NCBI GenBank assembly: GCA_036172665.1
Contig: CM069873.1
Location: forward strand, 32,294,001-32,358,000
Reading direction: 5' to 3'
DNA from: Prosopocoilus inquinatus
Taxonomy: Eukaryota > Arthropoda > Insecta > Coleoptera > Lucanidae
DNA length: 64,000 nucleotides
Shown here piece after piece: positions 32,664-45,512 of the stretch (position 1 is the stretch's first letter; the number at the start of each line of letters is the position of its first letter). The notes beneath the pieces are model-generated. The model was not told the origin of the DNA. It made no database searches and worked only from the letters and a program-made list of their open reading frames with translations. Both the position numbers and the translations under genes were made by a program.

Positions 32664-33538
32664 CAGTGTCTTTCAAAAAGTATGCTACAGATGGGAATTT
32701 TTTTTTATTATCGATTTTTATAAAAATTTATTGATGCAGGTCGCTTCTGCATCTCTGAAAATCAAATTGGCAAATGTCAGATGCAATTTTTCTTGAACGG
32801 TATACAGTGTGGACACCGAGAAATGAAGACCGCTTAAGACTAAAATGCCCTTATTTTATAAGATATGGAAAATATCATAAGAATGAGTTGTTCAGAATGA
32901 AAGTTATAGCTAGACATGAAATTATACCTTCCTATCTTAAAAAAGAAAAAATCACCAATTATTATGAACCACTCTTTATGCACACTACATTAGGAAATAC
33001 AGGTGGGGTTAAAATGTCCGCTAAAATAATATGAATAGTTCGTTCTTATTTTTCAATTATTTCATTTTTTTTTAATTGATTTCATTCCAAAACTTTATGC
33101 TTTTTTATAGCAGGATACCAATTCATTGAAATAATCTCTCAGAACCAAATGAAGTAATTGAGAAAGTTCGTTTTCCTGTTCATATTATTTTGGCTGACAC
33201 TTTAATCCCACTAGTATTTCTTGATGTAGTGTGTATAAAGAGTGGTTCACAATAAATTGTAATGGTTTTGTTTTGAGATAGGAGGCTGTAACTTCATATC
33301 TAGCCTATAACTTTTAATTCTGAACGACTTTTTCTTATATTTTCCTGTATCTTGTTAAATAAGAGCAGTTTACTCTTAAGCGACCTTCAGTTCTAGGCGT
33401 CAACGTTTAAGATAAATTTCATTTAACTTTCCCTAACTTGATCTTAAGGGATGCAGAAACGTTCTGCCTCAATAAATTTATATAAAAATTGATAATAAAA
33501 AAAAGTTCCATTTGTAGCACATTTTTTGAAAGACACTG
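32664..33538. mobile_element. 875-bp foldback element with long diverged arms
   Basis: The ends ACAGTGTCTTTCAAAAAGTA and GCAGTGTCTTTCAAAAAATG (read from the right) start inverted arms that run almost to the centre. The block GTTCATATTATTTTGGCTGACA at about 33180, for example, is complementary to about 33010-33040. The short open frame at 32774-33034 lies in an arm and looks fortuitous. Confidence 0.8.
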
Positions 33539-33685
33539 CTTATCACGTTATTGAAACATTTCAGAAAATTACTTGGGAATAGTCTCCCTGCGTACAACTA
33601 CCAGCGAGTTTCGTGTCTGTACTTACACGTTGGGTCGTAGGGATTGCTGTGGGGATTCCAGCCTTTGGTAATACCACAGTCGTTG

Positions 33686-34014
33686 TACTACGCCCGGCAA
33701 AAAAATCTGGGACAACTCTCTGCATGCATTTTTGAGTTAATTTATTTATTTATTTATTGAATGCAGCTTTAAACTATTCATCTCAAAGCCAGCTGAATTG
33801 ATATGTTATATACGCCCAGTCCAATTCGTCTAGAAATGTATTCCAGTAAAGCAAATCAAGAAGAGTGTCAATTAGCGTCCTCTCACATCAATTCAGCTGG
33901 CCGTGATTCATCTTGCTACTTAGAGCTTGTTTCTATGGTAACACTTCGTCGTATTTAGAACAGGACATATGTATATGTATTACATGTCCCATATATTTTT
34001 GACGGGCATAGTAC
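33686..34014. mobile_element. 329-bp MITE with 27-bp TIRs
   Basis: The left end GTACTACGCCCGGCAAAAAA and the right end read inward, GTACTATGCCCGTCAAAAAT, both continue to TGGGAC. The outermost TA may be the target duplication, which would fit the Tc1/mariner group. Non-coding, with a TTTA microsatellite inside. Confidence 0.8.
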
Positions 34015-35545
34015 AGGAGAGAGAGCCAATTCCCATGTAAATTTTTTGTCCACGTAATATGACGCAATAGTACTTAGTAACGTATTTATCTGTTGCGGTG
34101 GCGCCACTATTCTACGCGCGCTTTTTTACGCGCCTTTTTAATTTAAATAATTGTTTAGGTTTTCTTCTCCATACATTCATTTAAGTAATACGTTATATTC
34201 TGCAAAGAATCTAAAATGCTGTAATATACATTATAAGACTTTACAGAACATAACGTATTACCTAAATGAATGTATGGAGAAGAAAACCTAAAGAAACATT
34301 AAATCATGCTTAAATTATGATATTTACTAGATTTTAAGCTAACAAAACAAACCACATATTATTCTCAAATTACTATATTTAACTGCAAGTAATAACACAT
34401 TATTTGTACATTGTTATTCATGAAGTTCATAATTTATGGAAATGCTTTCAAAATTGCAATTCAATACATTCTTTCTGCATCCGTACACATTATTTTTGAC
34501 TTTAAGTGTGAATGTCTTCAAAATTACTGCAAATTAAACTTTTTTTTTTAACAATTTTTATTCAGAATATTGTACTTTGACAAACTTTAAATTTTATAAA
34601 TCAGCTAATCACTCACACATAATAATACTTGTTACACTTTAATAAAATTATTTAAAGTGATTGTTTCATAGTTGTAGCTCCTACCTTCTGCACTTTCATT
34701 TCTATTAAAATGATGAATTGTCTCGGTAGGTAATACGATGTGGGATCTCCGTATTAATTTAATCGTCCTGCATTCATGTCCTGGATACATATATCTGTAA
34801 CAATTTATATTTTACTGCCATTGTTAATTTGGTAAAATAAAAACCTACTTATGGATTATTATGATGCTAACGGTAATGCTAACCTTTCATCAGTGTGACA
34901 CATACACATCTTGCATCGAAATTATCACAGGGCTTCGTTACGTAAATTAGCAGCCCCAATTCCAAATTGAAGGAAATTTTGTCTGATTGGAACATGAACT
35001 GCATCCAATAACTACACATTTAAATCTTCTGTTGCAGATCTTGCGAGGTCCATTTTTCTCAAACTCTGTTTATATTGGAGACTATTCTCTGGTCACACAA
35101 AAATAATTTAATCATCAACAATGTTTATTTAACGGACAATTTGATTTAACCCATTATATTTGTGCCAGTTCTTTAATTTACTTAAATGATCACGATCTCC
35201 GCCATCACTAAAGCAATTGACATTGACAACATATGACATTTCATTCGCGCCAAATTTACAATTACTCCTAGCGCCATCTCTGCGGATAAATACGTTACTA
35301 CAACAGCCTGGACAAAAATTTTCAATTGCCAATAAACCTCTCTCCTGTTAGAAACCGTATTTACAACGAAAAACTGAATCGTACGAAATTTTAAGACCGC
35401 AATAGTACTATGCAAGGAGAGAGATTTATTGGGAATTGAAAATTTTTGTCCAGGCTGTTTTAGTAACGTATTTATCCGCAGAGATGGCGCTAGGAGTAAT
35501 TGTAAATTTGGCGCGAATGAAATGTCACATGTTGGTTGCATTAGG
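34015..35545 (-). repeat. R1 repeat copy, with palindromic extra pieces
   Basis: 34410-35345 is the reverse complement of 14800-16315 but lacks both MITEs found there. A further forward piece (35420-35545) faces it, giving an inverted pair around 35380. Another partial copy sits at 34014-34110. A hairpin with arms of about 55 bp (TTTAGGTTTTCTTCTCCATA and complement) lies at 34157-34296. Short open frames here are chance products of the repeat. Confidence 0.75.
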
Positions 35546-37585
35546 TACATTCGTTTTAGATGACTTAGGTTGCCGCAAGTCACCTGCGTCAACGAAATGT
35601 GTATTCGTTTTAGATTTTCGGCATGCGGTATTTGACATTGGCATATTCGTTTTAATTGCCACTGCGGCAGTGCTGGTGTTGACGCAACGTGCACCTACTC
35701 CAGAGTAGGGTTTAGTTGCGTCAACACCAAAGTATTGTTTACTTAACCTTAATTTAATTATTTTTCAGCAAGGTCGGTGTTCATCACACAGAAAAATCTT
35801 TGTTTGAATACAGTCGATGCATTTATTTATTTGAATGATGCACACTTTACATTAATTCAAGCAGTTTCTGGTTGATTCAAACATTTTTTTTACTTGAGTA
35901 GAATACATAATGGCTTTTCTTTTAAATAAATTAATGCATTGATCGTACCCAAACGAAAATTATGTTGATTTAACATTTTTCTTTTCTCTGGGTACAACTT
36001 GCCCATCACAAACTATTCGTTTTAGATCAATTTCTGATGCAACCATAACTTGACCTAGATGGGCATCAGCTACTTGACAATGACGCTATTGTGGCAAACC
36101 CAGCATTTCTAAAACGAATATACCTATTGTCTATTGCTAACTGGATTTTTGCATAGGTTGTCAGGGAGACTACAATGGGGGTTAAAAACTCACACTCAAC
36201 TGGAGAGCCGAGGGAGAGCTCCCCCGACTCCGTATCGGTCATTTTGATTTAGCTCACTACAATCTAATCTAATAAGCACGTGCAGTGAACAGGTTAGTAA
36301 ATGGCGGGTATCAAGCAGTAAATAAATTGGAATATGGGTCTTTACTCACTTGTCAAATTAACTTGGAAATTTAATTAACTTCTCAATGTAACTAATGGCT
36401 CTTATGGGACTCTAAGTTTCTCAAGAACCACCAAAATACCCGTTAAATACCGATCTCCGAATCACGTCAAACCGTATCTCCGAATTTCAATAGGTATATT
36501 CGTTTTAGAAATGCTGGGTTTGCCACAATAGCGTCATCGTCAAGTAGCTAATGCCCATTTAGGTCAAGTTATGGTTGCATCAGAAATTGCTCTAAAACGA
36601 ATAGTTTGTGATGGGTAAGTTGGTACATAGAGAAAAGAAAAATGTTAAATCAACATAAGGTATATTCGTTTCAGAAATGCTGGGTTTGCCACAATAGCGT
36701 CAACGTCAAGTAGCTGATGCCCATCTAGGTCAAGTTATGGTTGCATCAGAAATTGATCTAAAACGAATAATTTGTGATGGGAAAGTTGGTACTCAGAGAA
36801 AAGAAAAATGTTAAATCAACATAATTTTCGTTTGGGTACGTTCAATGCATTCATTTGTTTAAAAGAAAAGCCATTATGTATTCTATTCAAGTAAAAAATG
36901 TCTGAATCAACAAAAAACTGCTTGAATTAATGTAAAGTGTGCATCTTTCAAATAAATAAATGCATCGACTGTATTCAAACAAAGATTTTTCTGTGTGATG
37001 AACACCGAACTTGCTGAAAAACAATTAAATTAAGGTTAAGTAAACAATACTTTGGTGTTGACGCAACTAAACCCTACTCTGGAGTAGGTGCACATTGCGT
37101 CAACACCAGCGTTGCAATAGTGGCAATTAAAACGAATATGCCAATGTCAAATACCGCATGCCGAAAATCTAAAACGAATACACATTTCGTTGACGCAGGT
37201 GACTTGCGGCAACCTAAGTCATCTAAAACGAATATACCTATAATGTTCGTTTGGATACGTTCAATGTATTCATTTATTTAAAAAAAAAAAAAACCATTAT
37301 GTAGTCTATTCAAGTAAAATAATGTTTGAATCAACATGAAATTGTTTGAATTAATGCAAAGTGTGCATCTTTCAAATAAATTAATGCATAGACTGTTTCA
37401 AACAAAGAGTTTTCTGTGTGATGAACACCGACCTTTCAGAAAAATAAGCGTTGCCGCAGGGGCAATGAAAACGAATATGCCAATGTCAAATACAGCATGC
37501 CGAAAATCTAAAACGAATACATATTTCCTTGACACAGGTAACTTGCGGCAACCCAAGTCGTCTAAAACGAATATACCTATTATAC
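35546..37585. mobile_element. Complex foldback array built on TATTCGTTTTAGA motifs
   Basis: The left arm (about 35546-36125) and right arm (about 36490-37245) are inverted copies. Each carries AAATGTGTATTCGTTTTAGA, GTGTTGACGCAAC..GCACCTACTCCAGAG and CAAATAAATAAATGCATCGA blocks. The block beginning GGTATATTCGTTT(T/C)AGAAATGC occurs twice in tandem (36494-36657 and 36659 onward). A shorter extra copy of the outer block follows (37250-37585). The loop of about 330 bp (36160-36490) is unique. There is no coding capacity. Confidence 0.8.
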
Positions 37586-38800
37586 TATGTCTATACTGTG
37601 CTAATACCGCAGTTTAGACCACAGATTACACAGGGATAGATGGCGAAGTCCTAAATGAGTTTTGGCATAAACTTTCAGCACCATCTGTAGTTACCACACA
37701 GAACTTTTGCATTTCAGAGGAAGCAAATATTCAGATAACTTTAATCCATTACGAGGGAAACTAATTACGCGGGAGATTCAAATAAAACTTTTTGAATTGG
37801 TTCTGGTCTTTCCATCTCCTGATAAATTTATCTGCCAGATAATATCTTGGGAAACCATTATCAACATAATGGTTTCCAAGAATATAACTAACAAGAAGAT
37901 GGAAAGACCGAACCTTTATCGTTTTGTTAACTTCTAATTGTTTTCTGGTTGTTTTCATCCCATTTGTTAAAATCCAATTTAAATAAACTGATTATCGCGA
38001 TATATTTAAAATGAAAAATTTTATGTTGATGTTTTCACGTCGATTCACAAAAACTGCCTAAATATCGGATGACTCAAAATGCGCGAATTTAAAATCAGAA
38101 TTAAGTAAAATCAAATATATTACTAATTAATTTGATACAAAATAAAGTACATAAGTAACGATTAAAATTTATTTAAAATGTAAACATACTTAACAAAATA
38201 AGACTTATAAATAGATAAGAGTAGATATAATCATGAACAAAATCATAATAAATGTTTTAACTTTAGTAATTAAATATAAGGAACATGAAATGTGGGCGCA
38301 GGGATGTGGAGTAGTTGCCAGTTGTCTAAAAAGTTGAATTACTATTTACACCTATTGGAATAATCAGACAACAGAGAAACTATACCTATTCAACATCTAA
38401 AGTGACAATAAGAAAAAATATATACCTATCCAACACAAGATTGACTAACCTTATCCAGTTTTATTTTCTAAAAATTGATATGATACACATAAACAAGTCA
38501 ATATTACATTACATTACATTACATTACTTACATTTACATTTCAAGTACAAGACTGTACTGTTGTAACTTACGCTTACCAGCGAACACCTCATTAGATTGA
38601 CATAAAAAAGTTATGATTTAATCTTAAATTTATTTTAGGACCAAACATGTTTATCTTGTTAATAAGATAAACTCTTTATATTTCATATTATTCAAGATAC
38701 AATTAAGAAGAAACAGTCACAAAGGCTTTTAATGTCTGTGTCACAGCTTCAGAGGTGCATACAAACGTGGCTCTTTTCCTGGAAATTAAGCACATGATGC
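37586..38800. other. No gene seen; one small hairpin
   Basis: 37799-37914 folds into an imperfect hairpin (GGTTCTGGTCTTTCCATCT at one end, AGATGGAAAGACCGAACC at the other, loop near CCATTATCAACATAATGG). An (ATTAC)n run lies near 38505-38530. The remainder is plain AT-rich DNA. GATTACACAGGGATAGAT at 37621 recurs at 56574. Confidence 0.5.
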
Positions 38801-38916
38801 ACATTATTCAAACTTAGAAAAAATAAAATTCAGTGTAAAAGTGCTGAGACAATTTAAATAAATTAAATGTCTAACTCTTTCTTTATCTGGAAATAGCATA
38901 CCTCTTATTTTCTGAG

Positions 38917-39400
38917 GTGTAATTATTCTTCGTTTTACATTAGAATAAGAGAAACATGTTTCCTGAGTGGCAGGACCTTTAAACTCTGAAATTTTTACTT
39001 TTAATGCAGCAAACATTTTTGAAATCAATGTCATGCTTTGTAGTTCAGGTGTTAGTTAGTTCATAGTGCTAAATAAATTAGTGTCAAATTTGATGTCAAA
39101 ACGTGAAATCTGAATTCATACTTTGCTGTATTATACATAATATTAAACAAATCCTGGGGACATGTAATAAAGATCATACATCCTACCTGACAAATGCAAT
39201 GTAGGTAACGAAAATCTTTTTTAATCACCCTGCTTGATCCCTACAAACTGGATCGAAATGTAATGTCGCACACTGGTTAGTCTTTCTTTACATTGGCTAT
39301 GGTTTGTTGAGAGATCTTGCCTACCGATTCTTTTCAGCAAAACCTTCTCGATGCGCTCATCTGCAGGCATAAAAAATCTGCAAGTATAGCACATACAGTA
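38917..39400 (-). pseudogene. Possible THAP-like exon remnant
   Basis: On the minus strand, after a TACTTGCAG acceptor near 39380, the frame reads RFFMPADERIEKVLLKRIGRQDLS. This resembles the centre of a THAP zinc finger (FP.D..R...W....GR.DL). The expected C..HF part is only partly present, and in another frame. A second open stretch (39034-38917, ending at a GGTATG donor) reads GPATQETCFSYSNVKRRI and is unrecognised. It may be a decayed P-type transposon exon. The match is weak. Confidence 0.25.
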
Positions 39401-39655
39401 GGTACCATGTTTGATGCACACACGTATTATTAATTTACTTAAAACTCACAATTATCAATTACGTACCTCTGTCGTTACACTCCACAGGTGACACTAAGGT
39501 CTAACCCTCATGTTTTCATACCGCTACTAGTCAAGTATCGGTCCTACCGATTAAAAAAATCAGATATAGCACAAATGTACAGATTATAGCAAACTCAAAA
39601 AAATAGACAATCTTAAACAAACCAAACACAAATCACACGCCCACAGCATAGATAT

Positions 39656-40137
39656 CAATCAATAGGGACAGCTCTTGTCGGTACCTTTGAAGTTCATACT
39701 ACAATTTTCCGAATCCAAGCAGGTGGGCAGTCATTCTATTGCTACCAAAAGCTTATCCACCAAAACAGCTGATCGGTAATTGACGGCCATATTGAATGTG
39801 TGCCAGAATTCTGGCGGAACGTCCGCTTTTGGCCATGTTCAGGTGATCACCGAGCCTGAATGCAGACCCTGATGCAGACTCAGCATATTGAAAGTTAACA
39901 ACTCGTGTTCTTAAAGGGTTAACGTGAGAATACTAGCTGCTGAAGCTTCGCACTCCAAAAGCATGTCTGTTCAATAGCTATGTTGAATTAGTAACTCAGC
40001 TCCTGTGGTTACCTGAACGAGACCATCAACCATTGACCGTTGCGCCACGCTCGGCCGCTTGGTGAATGCCCGCTCATTTCGCACATGCGCTCTCAGAAAC
40101 GGTAAGAGCGAAAAGCCCAAGCTGTCCCTACTGATTG
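39656..40137 (-). mobile_element. TIR element, family 'GGGACAGCT' (copy 2)
   Basis: This is the reverse-complement partner of 14191-14796, with ends CAATCAATAGGGACAGCT and AAGCTGTCCCTACTGATTG. It lacks the extra 115 bp of copy 1. Small open frames inside it are not conserved between copies. Confidence 0.8.
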
Positions 40138-40610
40138 ATGTGTATACTGTGCTAATACACTGTCTAGCCACAGAAAGGACAAAAGCCGTCGGCTCCTTTG
40201 ATCTTCATGTACCCACTTTCGATGACCTTCAGCCATTTTGTAAAGCTGTTGAGCGGTAATATTTAAAAAGTAGGATATAGTACAAATATACGAATTAACT
40301 TTTCAGATGAAATATTTCTGTTTTTCTTATTATATAATAATAAACGACAAGAAACATACAAATATAAAATATATTTTAAAGTATTAATAATAGTAATACA
40401 AGTATTAATAATAGTAATACAAGTATTTTAATTCGAAATTAAAGAGAAAGAAAATGTAACTGTACATTGTAGATTGTAGTTTAGCTACAGTTATCTTAAT
40501 TTTATTATTTATTTCACACAGAACAATAAATATGCATTAAAAAATAAAACAAGTTTAAAGAATTACACATTTTATACTAATTTATTTATTTACATTACAT
40601 ATTTTGTTTA
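40138..40610. other. No gene seen
   Basis: AT-rich DNA downstream of the P-type transposase. I could not find terminal repeats for that element. Confidence 0.45.
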
Positions 40611-43600
40611 TTATATATGTTTTAATATATTTAATTTTATATTAAATCCTTTGTTAGTAGAAAATTCACGATTTATATATTTTAAGCTATAAAATATTCT
40701 TAATCGTATAAACAATTTGATTAAATATTGCGTAGGAAAATTATCACATGGTGGATCATAAGCAACAGTTTGCATAATATTTTGTAATTGCAAACCTACT
40801 TGTGGAAATATAGATAGTTTTGGAAAATTTTCAATGAAAATTAATTCTAGCTTATATATATATGTAACAAATTCTTCAGCGGGAATAGTTAAATGTCCAT
40901 ACAGATCTTCATGCTCGGCTGCTTTCAGGTGGGAAAAAACTGTTGAATCCTTTAGTGTTGCAGACTGTTGATTTGATATATTTATACATATTTCACAGGT
41001 ATGTTTATCTAAACATTTCTTATTAAGGTATCCACAAACATAAACAAAGGAATTTTGTTGCGGTAATTCCAATGTTTTATAGTCTCTTGTGTCTACATAC
41101 AATTCCTTATTTTCTAAACTTATATTTACATTAAATAATTCTTTGATATTGGTTGGACTTGAAGCTTTTAATTGATTTAAAATCATGTCAAAATCATCAG
41201 TACAATTTGCTCCTTCAACATAATTAAAATAGTTCATGCAGAACAGCTTTTTAAATGCTCTATTAAATTGTATAGTTGTAGGATTTCTTGAATTTCCACA
41301 CTGTTGGCGAATTGTACCAAAAAAATTTTCTAAACTGTCTTGTTGTAATCGACGAGTATACAGTGTTGTCTTGTTTAAATCTTCCCACAACATTAAGATA
41401 GAATTTATTGTTATTTGCCAACATTTAAAATTTTTAATAATGCTTGTTTTATTTAACCCATCATAAGTGAAAACTTGCATAATTTTAAATGTATCCATCA
41501 TTTCCTTTAAAAAATCAATTTGGTAGTTTTCTCCTTTAAATGGCTGATTGTAATATTTGGTAGAGGTGGTCGAAGAATTTAACAAGTCAAATAGTTTATC
41601 CATTTTTTCAATAAACGTAACAGTCCCTATAGCAGAGGCTGGTAAAGCACCAAAGCTCATGTAAGTAGACATTCCTGCTGCAACGGTTTGACTGAAAACT
41701 TGCGTAGCCAATTTTACCTTCATTTTTTCGAAGTTTGATGGGTTCATATGTGAATCTGTCAATTTTGGTGCACATCTAATTAATGCTGCCTTGTCACCAT
41801 TATAAAAAGATTCCAAATTTTTTTTTAATGTCAAAAAGTCATTAAATTGAATTTGATATTTAAAAAAAGTATTTCTTGTGGGTTTTACTAAATGAGGCGT
41901 ATCAAACAAATAATAAATTTTGGTGTTGTTTACGTAGAAGAAAGGTCTTTCTGCTGTGACACCTTTGGATTTTGCAAATTTATAAAAATTTGAACCAGCA
42001 TCTGACACAATCGCTTTTACATAGAGATTGATGGCACTCATTTGTCTAATTGTGTCAGATAAAATGTCTTCCAGATCTTTTCCTGTGCATCCACTGTGAG
42101 CACAAATATATCCCATTGGTTGCTTCCAATTAGAGTGTATGCCTTTAGCAAAAAGAACCATTGCAAACTTTGCAGGTTTATATTCGGTTGCAATATTTGT
42201 TTTATGAAACCCTACAATTTCATCTCTGCTGACGTTATAAAACAAATTTGCTTTCAAAGACATTTCGTCTATGCAAAGTATGCAAGCCCGAGATTCATCA
42301 TTGAACATGAGAGTCTTCAAATTCACAGCAGAAAAAATAAAGCTACATATACCGTCTGAAATGCTCCATTTTTCAGTAAATCTCCTTAATGTTCTGACAT
42401 TTGGTAGTTTAAATATTTTACTGAGGTACCTGTATACCTTTGGTCCCAGAAAATATATATTAAGTGCAAATTATTTGTATTCACCTTGCAGTTGCCATAT
42501 CCTTATTTTTGGCATTAAATTGAACTATCGCGGCCAATTCTGGTGTTAAATATTTATTGGTCAACTGCAGAAATTCTTCTAATGAATCCGTACCAGATGT
42601 TGGGGTGTTTGCAAGTATTAACTTTTTTCTTCGTGCTTCTCTGAGGGCTTTTCTTAATTTTGTTTTCCTAGGAGACCTTGCGGTAAAGGTTTTAGGTGTC
42701 TGCACGGCAATAGCACTGGTAAGTGTACTAGTACTACTGGTACTTGGGAGATTCACTGGAAAATGAAAATGTAAAAAAAACCTTTACATGAATATGGTAG
42801 TAAATTTTATTAATTTTACTCATAACATTTTAATAACAATTGAAGAGTCCAATGAAAAAACCTCCAACTATCTCCATTTCCAGGCAAGATCATAACATGA
42901 TGCCTCATCATACAATGCAAGAATTAGGCGCCTAAGTTTATTCAAACCCAATTCTGAGTCATAAGAGTTACTTGACGATTAATACAAACCAATTTTAACA
43001 CATTTCCCAGCAATGCCCTGTTTTATCATAATTATCATTCTAACCAATTCAAGTAAACCTCATTTTTTCGTGGCGGACGGTTGTGGCTGTTATTTTGCAT
43101 GGTAGTTGGCGTGTTTTACTGTGCAAAAAACGAGTATCTCCATTCGTTTTATTTATTTTACAAGCTGGAATAATGCATTATTAAGTAGGTTTTTGTATTT
43201 TCTAGTTTGGCTAATACTACCTTATACAGTTTCAATCATAATTTTGAACTCTTAAGAACTGCATGCAAATGACATGTCTTTTTGTTCTCCTGTAAAATTA
43301 GTAAAAGTGGAGATAGCCGGTTTTTGCATTGGATCTTTCAATTGTAAGAAAAAAAGTTTTGAACTTAAAACGGAAACTGTTAAAATGGGAAAGAACGCTC
43401 AATTTTTCAACATTGTTTAGTGAAACGTTGAGCATATTTTTCCAATTTTAACAGTCTGTTTAAAGTTCAGAACTTTTTTTCTTACAATTTTTATCAGACA
43501 AGAGTGGATTATAATTTAGTTTTAATGACAGTCTGTATCTAACAATAACTTACCTTCAAATGATTGCTGAGGTGTTACTTCACAAGTTCTTGCTGCTGGT

Positions 43601-44794
43601 AAATCTTCTGGTAATATTAGTGTCCCTTCCACATTTGTATCTAATCTAATGTCAGACAAAATTCTAATTTTGGTTGGTGGTTCATTTTCTTAAAAAGAAT
43701 ACACATATGTAAATTATAAGAATGCAAAAAAGCAGTAATACTTACCTTTTGAATCTTCTACGTTTTCAAATAAAACTGCTTTTTCTTCACTCGGAAAGCT
43801 TCTAATATCAGCACTAAAGCTAAAAGCTAAAAGCATAAATTAATTAAAAACACAATCAAAACAAGGCTAAAGTTAACTTTTTCATCAAATTCCTATTGTT
43901 TTCAAATTACAGTAACCAATAAATTTATTTTGATGTGGTTAAGAATGAATTGAAAAACAGGACAGCTATTACTGTTAAAATAATTATAAAAACACCATTA
44001 ATTTAAAAAAATTAAAAACTTAATTTAATTAAACTGATGTACCTTACCTTCTGCCTGAAAAGACGAACTCATTGACGAAGTTTCTTGAAATATCGTTGGG
44101 ATGGCATGTACATGAAGCCGATTTTGTAAATCATTCAAAAACATGTACTTTTCAAAATGCTTTCCACAGACGTATGTTGTCCCTGAGAGTTTTGTTATAT
44201 CTTTATTTAACAGATCTTCCCTTTTACAATTATATATCCACTGTAAGGCACTATAAACAAAAAAAAATTATCATTTATATATTATTTGGAAATGTTCTAC
44301 AAATAACAATTTCTAGTAGTTTTGTAGCACTTTATTCCAGGCATAAGTTTTATTTCTAACGTACTGTACTGTTGCGGCAGAAATATTTAGGGCATTTTTT
44401 TAAATTTTCGCAAATTTTATGTGTGTGTACTGTTTCTCCCATTCAAGAAATTTTTACTTGCAATTAGAGAATGTGAACCAACTGTTATAGGTCATAACTT
44501 ATAATCTTATTTTTACATTGAAATTGTTGGAAAAATTTCACATTAACAAATTAATTTACTTGAAATTACAATTTAATAACAGTAACATCAACACACCATT
44601 ATAAACTCTGTTTACTGTGGGATATTCACCCATTCCAAAAGATTTCGCTGCAAATGTACGTTCAATACATATAACTTACCGATCTCTATCTTTGGGGAAA
44701 GAAAAAAAGCTGTATCCCTCATTTCTGTTAGAATTATTTTTGCACTTGGCACAGCACAATAACGTGATGCAAATGTTCTTTTTTGTTTATCCAT
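40611..44794 (-). pseudogene. P-element-type transposase with THAP domain, damaged
   Basis: Exons on the minus strand: 44794-44680 and 44250-44048 (THAP), 43826-43746, 43688-43554, 42755-42485, then a long exon to 40611. The THAP finger has CAVPS in the first exon and YVCGKHFEKYMFLN, ending in AIPTIF, in the second, joined in phase. The transposase core contains CILCIDEMSLKANLFYN, IVSDAGSNFYKF, LFDTPHLVKPTRN, KLTDSHMNPSNFEKMKVK and QDSLENFFGTIRQQ, all P-superfamily hallmarks including the candidate acidic residues. Two lesions are visible: a one-base deletion in the first THAP exon (about 44743-44747), just before its second Cys, and a break at 42471-42485 with a TAA between two conserved blocks. 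Splicing at 42484/42432 could remove the stop, but it would also remove conserved residues. Confidence 0.85.
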
Positions 44795-45136
44795 TGTTTC
44801 TAAATATATACACTACATACACTACGCACCAAATCACCACTTTTGTTAAAAAACAATCTTCACGTACGACACAAACAGTAATGAAAATAATTATAATTAC
44901 GTACAACTATTACTAAACTATAAATAATTTCTTAAAACTACGTACCTAATAAACTTATGTACAATTTAGAAAACTAAGGAAAACTAAAAAAAAACGCACC
45001 AAATAAAAAAATATTCCACTAATAAACTAAATACACACAAAAATATAAACTATTTAGACCAATATAAACGAAAAACACATGAACATATGAATATAACCAA
45101 GATTTCTACACGTGTTGCGGTGACTACTTACAACGA

Positions 45137-45316
45137 AAACAACAACTTTAGAACATGGTGGATTGGATTCTGCGCATAAAAATCTGGACCGAGCTTTGTC
45201 CGTTCTGTAGGCGGACTCTGTGCACTGTAGAATTCTATCTGTCGACTCGAAGCGATACGACTCGTACTCTGTAATACATTTCTACTCAAAGTTTCGTTCC
45301 CCCCACTACCACTCAT
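45137..45316 (-). other. Possible first exon (unassigned)
   Basis: This is a GC-richer island in AT-rich DNA. On the minus strand it holds an ATG frame (MSGSGGNETLSRNVLQSTSR...) of about 58 codons, directly followed by a good donor (TTGTAAGTAG). No homology is recognised and no partner exon is seen, since the P-type transposase begins about 340 bp further on. It could be a host promoter and first exon next to a P-element insertion, or a chance frame. Confidence 0.25.
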
Positions 45317-45512
45317 GTCGCCAGCGAAGTCGAGACGTTTTGAGGTGTCGTTTAGAAAGAGAAAACTGAATAGTTACATGAGTATGAAAGAGATAATGAG
45401 AACATGTGGCGCGCAAATGTTCATATTGAAGATTTAGCCGGTTTCCGAGTTTCATTTAACATACAGTTAAAATTATCATTTTTGTGTCTGCATTACGTAT
45501 TATTAGCAAAAA

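Noticed and set aside
32774..33034. 86-codon frame near the left arm of a foldback element
   Set aside because: It lies in an inverted arm and its complement exists in the other arm. No family resemblance.
37799..37914. Candidate microRNA precursor
   Set aside because: The hairpin arms differ in length, with a large unpaired middle and no conserved seed that I can recognise. It is kept only as a hairpin note.
38505..38535. Possible CRISPR-like or satellite array of ATTAC units
   Set aside because: It is a simple (ATTAC)n microsatellite only a few units long.
42432..42484. Genuine intron in the P-type transposase
   Set aside because: GT and AG are present and phase fits, but the segment itself encodes conserved family residues (YFLGPKVYR), so a damaged exon is more likely.
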